Shown here: in pieces, positions 45,416-53,498 of the stretch
Layout of the letters: the number at the start of each line of letters is the position of its first letter
Position numbering within the stretch: the stretch's first letter is position 1
DNA from: Streptomyces olindensis
GTDB taxonomy: Bacteria; Actinomycetota; Actinomycetes; Streptomycetales; Streptomycetaceae
Reading direction: 5' to 3'
DNA length: 57,165 bases
Assembly (NCBI GenBank): GCA_000696115.1
Contig: JJOH01000105.1
Coordinates: 1 to 57,165, forward strand
Notes under the pieces: generated by a model
Told to the model about the DNA's origin: nothing
The model's database searches: none
The model's input: only the letters and a program-made list of their open reading frames with translations
Position numbers and translations under genes: made by a program

Positions 45416-46756
45416 ATGACACGCGCCATCTCCCTGCACGACGTGAGCAAGGCCTACACGCGAGGCGCCCGCGTGGTGGACCGGCTGTCGCTGGACATCG
45501 CGCCCGGCGAGTTCCTCGTGCTGCTCGGCCCGTCCGGCTGCGGCAAGTCGACCGTGCTCAGGATGATCGCCGGCCTGGAGGAGATCGACGAGGGCGAGCT
45601 GCTGCTCGACGGCGAGTACGCCAACGACCTGCCGCCGTCCGGCCGGGACATGGCGATGGTGTTCCAGAACTTCGCCCTCTACCCGAACATGACCAGCCGG
45701 GCCAACATCGGTTTCCCTCTGCGCATCGAGGCCCCGGGCACGGACCCCGCCCCGCGCGTGGACGCCACCGCCCGCATGCTGGGCATCGAGGACCTCCTCG
45801 ACCGCCTGCCCGGCCAGCTCTCCGGCGGTGAACGCCAGCGGGTCGCCATGGGCCGGGCCATCGCCCGCCACCCCTCCGCCTTCCTCATGGACGAGCCGCT
45901 GTCCAACCTCGACGCCAAGCTCCGCACGCATCTGCGCGCCGAGATATCCCAGCTCACCAAGGAACTGGGCGTCACCACCCTCTACGTCACCCACGACCAG
46001 GCCGAGGCCATGTCCCTCGGCGACCGGGTCGCCGTACTGCGCGGCGGTGTGCTCCAACAGGTCGACAGCCCGCGGGTCGTCTACGCGCTGCCCAGCAACG
46101 TCTTCGTCGCCGCGTTCATCGGCACCCCGCGGATCAACCTGCTGCGAGGCCTGGTGCGAGCGCCCCTGGACGGGGCGATGACCATCAGCCTGGGCAAGCA
46201 GTTCCTGCGCCTGCCCGAGCCGCTCTCGCTCGACCACCAGCTACTGCGCGTCCAGCAGGGCCGCGAGGTCATCGTCGGCCTGCGGTCGGAGGCCGTGCGC
46301 ATCGCCAAGCACAGCGCAGCCCGCCCCGGCGAGGTGCCGATCACCGGACTGGTCGAGCACGTGGAGTTCCAGGGGCACGAGATCCTGGTCCACTTCAACA
46401 CCGGCTCCAGCCCGGCCGTCGTCCCGGAACTGGAGGCCCCGCGCCCCCGCCCCGGCCGACCCGCCCGGCGCCGGCGCCGGGCGGGCTCCGTCCTCACCCG
46501 CCTGCGCGAGCGGACCGGAGCCGGCCGGGCCGGGCCCGTGGTGGCCCTGGAGCACCCCGGGGACGCCGATCCCCGCCCCACGGCCGCCGAACCCCGCCTG
46601 CCCGGCGACCTCATCGTCCGCACCACCCCGGACCTGGCCCTCCGCCACGGCATGCAGGTGCCGCTCCTGGTCGACCTCGCCCACCTCTTCGTCTTCGACC
46701 AGCACGGCGACCGCATCTGCCCGCACCCCGCACGCCTGCCCGACCTGGGGGAGTGA
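45416..46756 (+). CDS. Sugar-type ABC transporter ATPase (MsiK/UgpC-like)
   Basis: A 446-aa ATPase of the multiple-sugar-importer group, energising separate permeases. Walker A GPSGCGKST, Q-loop MVFQNFALYP, signature LSGGERQRVA, Walker B AFLMDEPLSNLD, and switch His in YVTHDQAEAM. The C-terminal TOBE/MalK domain contains an unusual Pro/Arg-rich insert (residues about 342-364, GRPARRRRRAG) before a final LALRHGMQVPLLVDL block. ATG 45416 is chosen; ATG 45395 is in frame upstream. No permease or binding protein is adjacent, so it is an orphan subunit that probably serves several importers, as MsiK does. Confidence 0.9.
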   Translation: MTRAISLHDVSKAYTRGARVVDRLSLDIAPGEFLVLLGPSGCGKSTVLRMIAGLEEIDEGELLLDGEYANDLPPSGRDMAMVFQNFALYPNMTSRANIGFPLRIEAPGTDPAPRVDATARMLGIEDLLDRLPGQLSGGERQRVAMGRAIARHPSAFLMDEPLSNLDAKLRTHLRAEISQLTKELGVTTLYVTHDQAEAMSLGDRVAVLRGGVLQQVDSPRVVYALPSNVFVAAFIGTPRINLLRGLVRAPLDGAMTISLGKQFLRLPEPLSLDHQLLRVQQGREVIVGLRSEAVRIAKHSAARPGEVPITGLVEHVEFQGHEILVHFNTGSSPAVVPELEAPRPRPGRPARRRRRAGSVLTRLRERTGAGRAGPVVALEHPGDADPRPTAAEPRLPGDLIVRTTPDLALRHGMQVPLLVDLAHLFVFDQHGDRICPHPARLPDLGE

Positions 46757-46825
46757 GGAGCCGCACACCCGACGGGGCCCGACTCCGTGCTGTGATGATC
46801 CCGACCCGGGACGTCTGGCGTGAGA

Positions 46826-46844
46826 AAACTATCGTCGCTAGTTT
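46826..46844. promoter_or_regulatory. TetR operator before the aldehyde dehydrogenase gene
   Basis: AAACTA (46826-46831) and TAGTTT (46839-46844) flank seven bases. The same 6+7+6 pattern occurs at 53433-53451 in front of the tetR/acyl-CoA dehydrogenase divergon. It lies 39 bases before the ATG at 46884. Confidence 0.65.
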
Positions 46845-46883
46845 ATGTGCCGGACGACGACGCCCCGCCCTGGAGGAAGCGCG

Positions 46884-48272
46884 ATGAAGGCATACGACGG
46901 CATGTACATCGGGGGCGCCTGGCGCCCCGCCGCCGGCCAGGACGTGATCGAGGTCGTGAACCCGGTCGACGAGCAGGTCATCGGCACGGTCCCGGCGGGC
47001 ACCGCCGAGGACGTCGACGCCGCCGTACGGGCCGCCCGTGACGCCCTGCCCGGCTGGGCCGCGACCCCGCCCGCCGAGCGCGCGGCCCGCCTGGCCGCCC
47101 TGCGGGACGGGCTCGTGGCCCGCGCGGACGAGATCGCCGAGACCGTCACGGCCGAACTCGGCTCGCCGCTGAAGTTCTCGCAGGCCGTCCACGCCGCCGT
47201 GCCGATCGCGGTCGCGGGCTCCTACGCCGAGCTGGCGGCCACGTACTCCTTCGAGGAGAAGACCGGCAACTCGGTGGTCCACCACGAGCCGATCGGTGTC
47301 GTCGCCGCGATCACGCCCTGGAACTACCCCCTGCACCAGATCGTCGCCAAGGTCGCCCCGGCCCTCGCGGCCGGCTGCACGATCGTGGTGAAGCCCGCCG
47401 AGGACACCCCGCTGGTGGCCCGGCTCTTCGCCGAGGCCGTGCACGAGGCCGGGGTCCCGGCGGGCGTCTTCAACCTCGTCACCGGCCTCGGCCCGGTCGC
47501 CGGCCAGGCCCTCGCCGAGCACCCCGGCGTCGACCTGGTCTCCTTCACCGGCTCCACCGCCGTCGGCCGCCGGATCGCCGCGATCGCCGCCGGGCAGATC
47601 AAGAAGGTCGCCCTCGAACTCGGCGGCAAGTCCGCCAACGTCATCCTCCCGACCGCCGACCTCGCCAAGGCCGTCAACGTCGGCGTCGCCAACGTCATGT
47701 CCAACTCCGGGCAGACGTGCAGCGCCTGGACCCGGATGCTCGTCCACCGCGACCGGTACGACGAGGCGGTGGAACTCGCCGCGACGGCCGCCGCCAAGTA
47801 CGGCGACCGCATCGGCCCGGTCGTCAACGCCAAGCAGCGGGACCGGGTGCGCGGCTACATCGAGAAGGGCGTCGCCGAGGGCGCCCGCCTGGTCGCCGGC
47901 GGCCCCGAGGCCCCGCGCGAGACGGGCTTCTTCGTCAGCCCGACCGTCTTCGCCGACGTCACCGAGGACATGACCATCGCGCAGGAGGAGATCTTCGGCC
48001 CCGTCCTTTCGATCCTGCAGTACGAGGACGAGGAGGACGCCCTGCGGATCGCCAACGGCACGGTCTACGGCCTGGCCGGTGCCGTCTGGGCCGGGGACGA
48101 GACCGAGGCGGTGGCCTTCGCACGCCGCATGGACACCGGCCAGGTCGACATCAACGGCGGCCGCTTCAACCCGCTCGCCCCCTTCGGCGGCTACAAGCAG
48201 TCCGGTGTGGGCCGCGAACTCGGCGTGCACGGCCTGGCCGAGTACCTCCAGACCAAGTCCCTCCAGTTCTAG
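46884..48272 (+). CDS. NAD(P)+-dependent aldehyde dehydrogenase
   Basis: A 462-aa ALDH superfamily enzyme oxidising an aldehyde to the acid. ATG 46884 follows GGAGGAAGCGCG. Motifs: ITPWNYPLHQI, the NAD-binding FTGSTAVGRRI, catalytic Glu in LELGGKSANVI, catalytic Cys in NSGQTCSAWTR, and EEIFGPVLSI. Length is slightly short (about 480 typical). It precedes a zinc alcohol dehydrogenase by 20 bases; together they could oxidise an alcohol to a carboxylate. Likely controlled by the TetR at 53406 through the operator at 46826-46844. Confidence 0.93.
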   Translation: MKAYDGMYIGGAWRPAAGQDVIEVVNPVDEQVIGTVPAGTAEDVDAAVRAARDALPGWAATPPAERAARLAALRDGLVARADEIAETVTAELGSPLKFSQAVHAAVPIAVAGSYAELAATYSFEEKTGNSVVHHEPIGVVAAITPWNYPLHQIVAKVAPALAAGCTIVVKPAEDTPLVARLFAEAVHEAGVPAGVFNLVTGLGPVAGQALAEHPGVDLVSFTGSTAVGRRIAAIAAGQIKKVALELGGKSANVILPTADLAKAVNVGVANVMSNSGQTCSAWTRMLVHRDRYDEAVELAATAAAKYGDRIGPVVNAKQRDRVRGYIEKGVAEGARLVAGGPEAPRETGFFVSPTVFADVTEDMTIAQEEIFGPVLSILQYEDEEDALRIANGTVYGLAGAVWAGDETEAVAFARRMDTGQVDINGGRFNPLAPFGGYKQSGVGRELGVHGLAEYLQTKSLQF

Positions 48273-48292
48273 TCAGGGGAGTCCCTTCCGTC

Positions 48293-49375
48293 ATGGCTGT
48301 CCGCGCCGCCGTCCTGCCCGCCGTGGGCTCCCCGCTGGAGATCACCGGCATCGACCTGCCCGACCCCGGACCCGGCCAGGTCCGCGTCCGGCTCGCCGCC
48401 GCCGGGGTCTGCCACTCGGACCTGTCCCTGTCCAACGGCACCATGCGCGTGCCCGTCCCCGCCGTCCTCGGCCACGAGGGCGCCGGCACGGTCGTCGCCG
48501 TCGGGGAGGGCGTCACCCACGTCGCACCCGGCGACGGGGTCGTCCTCAACTGGGCCCCGTCCTGCGGCGCCTGCCACGCCTGCTCGCTCGGCGAGGTCTG
48601 GCTGTGCGCCGACGCCCTGAGCGGCGCCGCCGACGTCTACGCCCGCACCGCCGAGGGCACCGACCTCCACCCCGGCCTGAACGTCGCCGCGTTCGCCGAG
48701 GAGACGGTCGTCTCCGCCTCCTGCGTGCTGCCCGCACCGGACGGCGTCCCGCTCACCGACGCGGCCCTCCTCGGCTGCGCCGTCCTCACCGGCTACGGGG
48801 CCGTCCACCACTCCGCCCGCGTCCGGCAGGGCGAGACGGTCGCCGTCTTCGGCGTCGGGGGAGTGGGCCTCGCCGCCCTCCAGGCCGCCCGGATCGCGGG
48901 CGCCTCGAAGATCATCGCGGTGGACGTCTCCCCGGCCAAGGAGGAACTGGCCCGCACGGCCGGCGCCACCGACTACCTCGTCGCCTCCGACACCACCGCC
49001 CGCGAGATCCGCGGCCTCACCGGCAGGCAGGGCGTCGACGTCGCCGTCGAGTGCGCCGGTCGCGCCGTCACGATCCGCACCGCCTGGGACTCCACCCGGC
49101 GCGGCGGCCGTACCACGGTCGTCGGCATCGGCGGCAAGGACCAGCAGGTCACTTTCAACGCCCTGGAGATCTTCCACTGGGGCCGCACCCTGACCGGCTG
49201 CGTCTACGGCAACTCCGACCCAGCCCGGGACCTCCCGGTCCTGGCCGGACACGTCCGGGCGGGCCGCCTCGACCTCGCCGCCCTGGTGACGGAACGCATC
49301 TCCCTGGACGGCATCCCGGCGGCCTTCGAGAACATGCTGGCGGGCAAGGGCGGCCGCGCCCTGGTCGTCTTCTAG
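48293..49375 (+). CDS. Zinc-dependent alcohol dehydrogenase (MDR family)
   Basis: A 360-aa medium-chain dehydrogenase. Catalytic zinc site: GVCHSDLS (Cys) and GHEGAGTV (His, Glu). The structural zinc loop is CGACHACSLGEVWLC. The Rossmann motif is VFGVGGVGLAALQAA near residue 186. It resembles class III/mycothiol-like alcohol dehydrogenases in layout. The ATG 48293 is 20 bases after the ALDH stop with AGGGGA upstream; co-transcription is clear. Confidence 0.93.
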   Translation: MAVRAAVLPAVGSPLEITGIDLPDPGPGQVRVRLAAAGVCHSDLSLSNGTMRVPVPAVLGHEGAGTVVAVGEGVTHVAPGDGVVLNWAPSCGACHACSLGEVWLCADALSGAADVYARTAEGTDLHPGLNVAAFAEETVVSASCVLPAPDGVPLTDAALLGCAVLTGYGAVHHSARVRQGETVAVFGVGGVGLAALQAARIAGASKIIAVDVSPAKEELARTAGATDYLVASDTTAREIRGLTGRQGVDVAVECAGRAVTIRTAWDSTRRGGRTTVVGIGGKDQQVTFNALEIFHWGRTLTGCVYGNSDPARDLPVLAGHVRAGRLDLAALVTERISLDGIPAAFENMLAGKGGRALVVF

Positions 49376-49484
49376 CCGCCTCCGCCCGCACCCCGGTCTC
49401 TCTCCCCCCGAGACTGGGGCCGCAGGCATGTCCGTCCGCTCACCGAATGCCAGGTACAAGTAAAAACTCCTGGTGCACGACCCG

Positions 49485-49514
49485 TTGACGGGCATACCGT
49501 CCGGTCAGTACGTT
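49485..49514 (+). promoter_or_regulatory. Promoter with TetR-like palindrome before the MFS symporter gene
   Basis: TTGACG (49485-49490) and TACGTT (49509-49514) are 18 bases apart. The spacer carries GCATACCGTCCGGTCAGTA, whose left half matches the palindrome at 39716-39733. A regulator could block this promoter. Confidence 0.5.
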
Positions 49515-49570
49515 CCCGGGACCCGAGCCACCCCCCGTTCCGTCCCCGCACCCACCGGAGCGTGCACCGC

Positions 49571-50938
49571 ATGGACACGGCACCATCCGCTCAGCCCGCC
49601 CCCACCCCGCCCGCCGTGGGCAACCGCCGCCGAGTGGCCACCGCGGCGGCGCTCGCCTCGGCCGTCGAGTGGTACGACTACTTCGTCTTCGGCATCGCCG
49701 CCGCCCTCGTCCTCGGCGACCTCTACTTCCCCGCCGGCAGCCCGACCGCGGGTGTCCTCGCCTCGTTCGCCACCTTCGCCGTCGGCTTCCTCGCCCGCCC
49801 CCTCGGCGGCATCGTCGCCGGCCACCTCGGCGACAAGCGCGGCCGCAAGCCGATGCTGGTCCTCGCCCTCACCCTGATGGGCGTGGCCACCACCGGCATC
49901 GGCCTGCTCCCCACCTACGAGACCATCGGCGTCGCCGCCCCGATCCTGCTCGTCCTGCTCCGGGTCGCGCAGGGCGTCGCCGTCGGCGCCCAGTGGGGCG
50001 GCGCGATGCTCCTCGCCACCGAGTACGCCCCGGAGGGCAAGCGCGGCGTCTACGGCAGCGTCGTCCAGCTCGGCGTCCCCATCGGCGTGGTCACCGCCAA
50101 CACCGTCTTCCTGCTGGCCGGCGCCCTCACCACCGACTCGGCGTTCGCCGCCTGGGGCTGGCGCGTGCCGTTCGTGGTCGGCCTGCTGGTGCTCGGCCTC
50201 GCCTGGTACATCCACACCCGCGTCGAGGAGACCCCGGCGTTCCGCGAGGCCGAACGCGCGCTCGCCGAGAAGGAGAAGTCCGAGCAGAGCTCCCCGCTGC
50301 GCACCATCCTGCGCGGCCACCTCGGCACGGTGCTCCTGGCCGGCGGCTCCTTCGCCGTGAACACCGCGACCTTCTACATCCTCATCACGGGCGTCCTCGA
50401 CTACACGACCCGCGAGCTGGACATGAAGAAGGGCCCGGTCCTGATGGTCTCGCTCTGCGTCAGCCTGACCCAGCTCGTGCTGATCCCGGCCGCCGCCGCG
50501 CTCTCCGACCGCGTCGGCCGCATCCGGATCTACGCCCTGGGCGCGGTCGGCATCGCCCTGTGGGCCGTACCGCTCTTCCTGCTGATCGACACCGGCTCAC
50601 TGCTGTGGCTCGCGGTCGGCACGTTCGTCGCCAGCTGCTTCCTGAGCATCATGTACGGCCCCCAGGCCGCGCTGTTCGCCGAGTTGTTCACACCCGAGAT
50701 GCGCTACACCGGTGCCTCCCTCGGCTACCAGATCGCCGCCGTCGCGGGCGGCGGGCTCGCCCCCTTCGTGATGGTGCTGCTGCTGGAGGCGACCGGCACC
50801 TCGATGGCCGTGTCCGGCTACATCATCGCGCTCTCGGTGATCGCGCTGGTGTCCATCAAGGTGCTCGCGGACCGGGCGCGGGCGGCGGAGCCGGAGGCCG
50901 CGCCCGAGGCCAAGGCGGAGGCCGAGTCAGCGAGCTGA
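49571..50938 (+). CDS. MFS metabolite:H+ symporter (ShiA/ProP type)
   Basis: A 455-aa transporter with twelve helices importing an organic acid, osmolyte or aromatic acid. The family signature is clear: AALASAVEWYDYFVFG near residue 25, the loop 2-3 motif GHLGDKRGRKPML, VAVGAQWGGAMLLATEYAP in helix 5, and SDRVGRIRI in the second half. ATG 49571 is chosen; GTG 49562 is possible. It follows the dehydrogenase gene by 195 bases with its own promoter. The catabolic neighbours suggest it imports their substrate. Confidence 0.9.
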   Translation: MDTAPSAQPAPTPPAVGNRRRVATAAALASAVEWYDYFVFGIAAALVLGDLYFPAGSPTAGVLASFATFAVGFLARPLGGIVAGHLGDKRGRKPMLVLALTLMGVATTGIGLLPTYETIGVAAPILLVLLRVAQGVAVGAQWGGAMLLATEYAPEGKRGVYGSVVQLGVPIGVVTANTVFLLAGALTTDSAFAAWGWRVPFVVGLLVLGLAWYIHTRVEETPAFREAERALAEKEKSEQSSPLRTILRGHLGTVLLAGGSFAVNTATFYILITGVLDYTTRELDMKKGPVLMVSLCVSLTQLVLIPAAAALSDRVGRIRIYALGAVGIALWAVPLFLLIDTGSLLWLAVGTFVASCFLSIMYGPQAALFAELFTPEMRYTGASLGYQIAAVAGGGLAPFVMVLLLEATGTSMAVSGYIIALSVIALVSIKVLADRARAAEPEAAPEAKAEAESAS

Positions 50939-50982
50939 GCCCGGATCAACGAGCTGAGCCCGGATCAACGAGCTGAGCCCGG
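50931..50982. repeat. 19-bp tandem repeat spanning two convergent stop codons
   Basis: CGAGCTGAGCCCGGATCAA occurs at 50931-50949 and 50950-50968, with a partial third copy to 50982. The MFS stop (50936-50938) lies in copy 1 and the DMT stop (50965-50967) in copy 2. Confidence 0.85.
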
Positions 50983-51927
50983 CGCCCGCTCGGGCCGGGG
51001 CTCCGGAACCGCTCCCGGAGCCCCGGCCCGCGCGGCCGACCGCGACCGGGACACCGCCACACCCGCCAGGCACAGCACACCGCCGACCAGCGTGAGCAGG
51101 CCCGGCACCTCGCCGAGGAACAGCCAGGACATCAGGACGACCAGCGCCGGCGCCGCGTACGTCGTCGCGCCCATCCGGCTCGCCGTCGTCCGGGACAGCG
51201 CGTACGCCCACGTCGTGAAGGCGAGGGCCGTCGGGAAGACGCCCAGGTACACCATGTTCAGCGTCGCGGACGCCGGCGCCGCGGCGGCCTCCCGCACGAG
51301 CTGCCCCGCGAACGGCAGACACACCACCGCGCCGACCAGGCAGCCGAACGTCGTCACCTGCAACGGACTCGCCGAGCCCAGGGCGGGCTTCTGCGCCACC
51401 ACACCACCGGCGTACGCGACCGCCGCCAGCAGGCACAGCACCACTCCGAGCACCGAGGAACCGCCCTCACCCGACATCGACAGACCCACGGTCACCGCGC
51501 CGGCGAACGACACCGCCATCCCCGCCAGCAGCCGCGGCGGCATCGGGTCGCCGAGCAGCCGGGCCCCCAGCAGCGCGATCAGGATCGGCCCGATGTTCAC
51601 GACCAGGGCGGCCGTACCGGCGTCGACCTGCTGCTCGCCCCAGTTCAGGGCGACCATGTAGAAGCCGAACCACAGCAGCCCGGATATCGCGATCCCGCGC
51701 CAGGCCGAGCGCGGCGGCCACGCCGACCGCCGCAGCAGGCAGATCACGCCCAGCGTCAGCGCACCCGCGAGCAGCCGCCCGAGCGCCAGCGCACCCGGCG
51801 AGTACGCTTCGCCCGCACTGCGGATCGAGACGAAGGCGGACGCCCACAGCACCACGGTGACCGTGGCCGCGGCGGCGGCCCCCCACTCGGCGCGACGGGT
51901 GGGCGCGGGCGGGGAGTCGTTCATCAT
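50965..51927 (-). CDS. EamA/DMT-family transporter
   Basis: A 320-aa drug/metabolite transporter with ten helices in two EamA repeats: VTVVLWASAFVSIRSAG opens the first and GVVLCLLAAVAYAGGVVAQK opens the second. The tail is Arg/Pro-rich. ATG 51927 or 51924. Its stop lies in a 19-bp repeat. It follows the ArsR-like gene by 67 bases on the same strand, so the two probably form an operon with the regulator controlling export. Confidence 0.9.
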   Translation of the reverse strand: MMNDSPPAPTRRAEWGAAAAATVTVVLWASAFVSIRSAGEAYSPGALALGRLLAGALTLGVICLLRRSAWPPRSAWRGIAISGLLWFGFYMVALNWGEQQVDAGTAALVVNIGPILIALLGARLLGDPMPPRLLAGMAVSFAGAVTVGLSMSGEGGSSVLGVVLCLLAAVAYAGGVVAQKPALGSASPLQVTTFGCLVGAVVCLPFAGQLVREAAAAPASATLNMVYLGVFPTALAFTTWAYALSRTTASRMGATTYAAPALVVLMSWLFLGEVPGLLTLVGGVLCLAGVAVSRSRSAARAGAPGAVPEPRPERAPGSAR

Positions 51928-51994
51928 GCTCCTGAGGTCAGGGGGGTGACAGGGTCGTGAGCTCGCGGTTTTCGGACGGGGCGCCGGACACCTC

Positions 51995-52708
51995 CTAGCG
52001 CAGTGCGGCGGCGTCGACGCCCAGCAGGTCGAAGAGGGCGCGTTCGCCGGTCGCCGTCACCTTCACCGCCCGCTCGGAGCCGATGCGCACGCACCACCCC
52101 GCGTCCAGGGCGTGCCGGCACAGGGCCGCGCCCGCGACACCCGCGAGATGAGGGCGGCGCTCGGTCCAGTCCAGGCACGCCCGGGCCAGGGGACGCCGGC
52201 CCCGCCGTTCGAGGCCGATGCCGGCCGCCTCGAACCAGGCCAGCCCCGCGTCGGTGAGCGCGAACCCGGTCTCCTGCTCCAGCAGCCCGCGCGCCGTCAG
52301 CGCGTCCGTGACCGTGATGCCGAGCCGCCCGGCGAGGTGGTCGTAGCAGGTGCGGCCCCGGGCCATCGCCGAGCCGGCGCTCGACTCCCGCAGGCTCCGG
52401 GGCCGTACGGCCCTGTCCGCCGGCCCGACCTGCGCGGCCAGGTCCTCCACCAGCTGCGCGACCCGGGCGTCGGCCAGCCGGACGTACCGGTGCCGGCCCT
52501 GCCGCTCCTCGGCGAGCAGCCCGCCCGCCACGAGCCGGCACAGGTGCTCGCTCAGCGTCGAGTCGGCGACACCCGCGTGCCGCGCCAGCTCGCCGGCCGT
52601 CCAGGCCCGTCCGTCGAGCAGCGCGAGCAGGCACATGGCCCGCGTCTCGTCTGCGATCAGCCCAGCGAGCCGCGCCAGTGCCGTGGCCTGCGGGTCCCTC
52701 GTCGTCAT
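51995..52708 (-). CDS. ArsR-like winged-helix transcriptional regulator
   Basis: A 237-aa regulator. The N-terminal ArsR-type domain runs RAMCLLALLDGRAWTAGELARHAGVADSTLSEHLCRLVAGGLL (residues about 25-67), with the wing EERQGRHRYVRL. The C-terminal 120 residues form a helical domain with CYDHLAGRLGITVTDAL and a RPLARACLDWTERRPHLAG segment. No metal-binding CxC is seen, so the effector is probably organic. The gene lies upstream of the DMT exporter, its likely target. Confidence 0.87.
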   Translation of the reverse strand: MTTRDPQATALARLAGLIADETRAMCLLALLDGRAWTAGELARHAGVADSTLSEHLCRLVAGGLLAEERQGRHRYVRLADARVAQLVEDLAAQVGPADRAVRPRSLRESSAGSAMARGRTCYDHLAGRLGITVTDALTARGLLEQETGFALTDAGLAWFEAAGIGLERRGRRPLARACLDWTERRPHLAGVAGAALCRHALDAGWCVRIGSERAVKVTATGERALFDLLGVDAAALR

Positions 52709-52764
52709 GCCCCCAGCATGGGGCACGGATCCTTCGGCCGCCGCCGAAGTGTCCCGCGGTGTTC

Positions 52765-53406
52765 CTAGACCGGCCGCCGCACCTGCTCGTACTGCCGCGC
52801 CAACCCGTCCAGCAGGGCCGTCAGCCCGGTCTCGAAGGCCCGCTCGTCGATCTTCTCCTGCTGCTCGGCGAGCAGGTGCGCCTGCTGGAGGTGGGGGTAG
52901 TCGGCGGGATCGTAGGCGCTCGCGTCGTCCACGAAGCCCCCGGCGAAGGAGCCGAGGGCGGAGCCCATGACGAAGTAGCGCATCAGCGCGCCGATCGACG
53001 TGGCGTGCGCGGGTGGCCAGCCCGCGGCGACCATCGCGCCGTAGACGGCGTCCGCGAGGCGCAGTCCGGCCGGGCGGCGGCCGGGGCCGCGGGCCAGCAC
53101 CGGGACGATGTTCGGGTGGTCGCGCAGCGCGGCCCGGTAGGAGACGGCCCAGTCGTGCAGCGCGGTCCGCCAGTCCCGGCCGTCCTGGAACATCGACAGG
53201 TCCACCTGGCCGCTCACCGAGTCGGCGACCGCCTCCAGGATCTCGTCCTTGGTGCGGAAGTGGTTGTAGAGCGAGGGCCCGCTGACGCCCAGTTCGGCGG
53301 CGAGCCGGCGCGTGGAGACGGCCGCGAGGCCCTCCGCGTCCACGAGCGCGCGGGCCGTCTCGACGATCCGGTCGGTGCTGAGCAAGGGCTTGCGCGGTCG
53401 GGCCAT
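52765..53406 (-). CDS. TetR-family repressor, probable regulator of the dehydrogenase genes
   Basis: A 213-aa regulator starting MARPRKPLLSTDRI at 53406; an in-frame ATG at 53415 is possible. The helix-turn-helix is LAAVSTRRLAAELGVSGPSLYNHF near residues 28-51, and the rest is a TetR ligand domain. It is divergent from the acyl-CoA dehydrogenase gene. The operator pattern at 53433-53451 recurs at 46826-46844, before the aldehyde/alcohol dehydrogenase genes, so it may also control them. Confidence 0.9.
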   Translation of the reverse strand: MARPRKPLLSTDRIVETARALVDAEGLAAVSTRRLAAELGVSGPSLYNHFRTKDEILEAVADSVSGQVDLSMFQDGRDWRTALHDWAVSYRAALRDHPNIVPVLARGPGRRPAGLRLADAVYGAMVAAGWPPAHATSIGALMRYFVMGSALGSFAGGFVDDASAYDPADYPHLQQAHLLAEQQEKIDERAFETGLTALLDGLARQYEQVRRPV

Positions 53407-53432
53407 GGCGCACATAGTAGGGCTGCGGCTGT

Positions 53433-53451
53433 AAACTAGCAGTGCTAATTT
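53433..53451. promoter_or_regulatory. TetR operator in the tetR/acyl-CoA dehydrogenase divergon
   Basis: AAACTA (53433-53438), seven bases, then TAATTT (53446-53451), one base from a perfect 6+7+6 palindrome and the same layout as 46826-46844. It lies between the divergent starts. Confidence 0.65.
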
Positions 53452-53498
53452 AAAGGCGCGGCTTTCATGTGTGGTACGGCGTCCGGATGGGGTGACTC

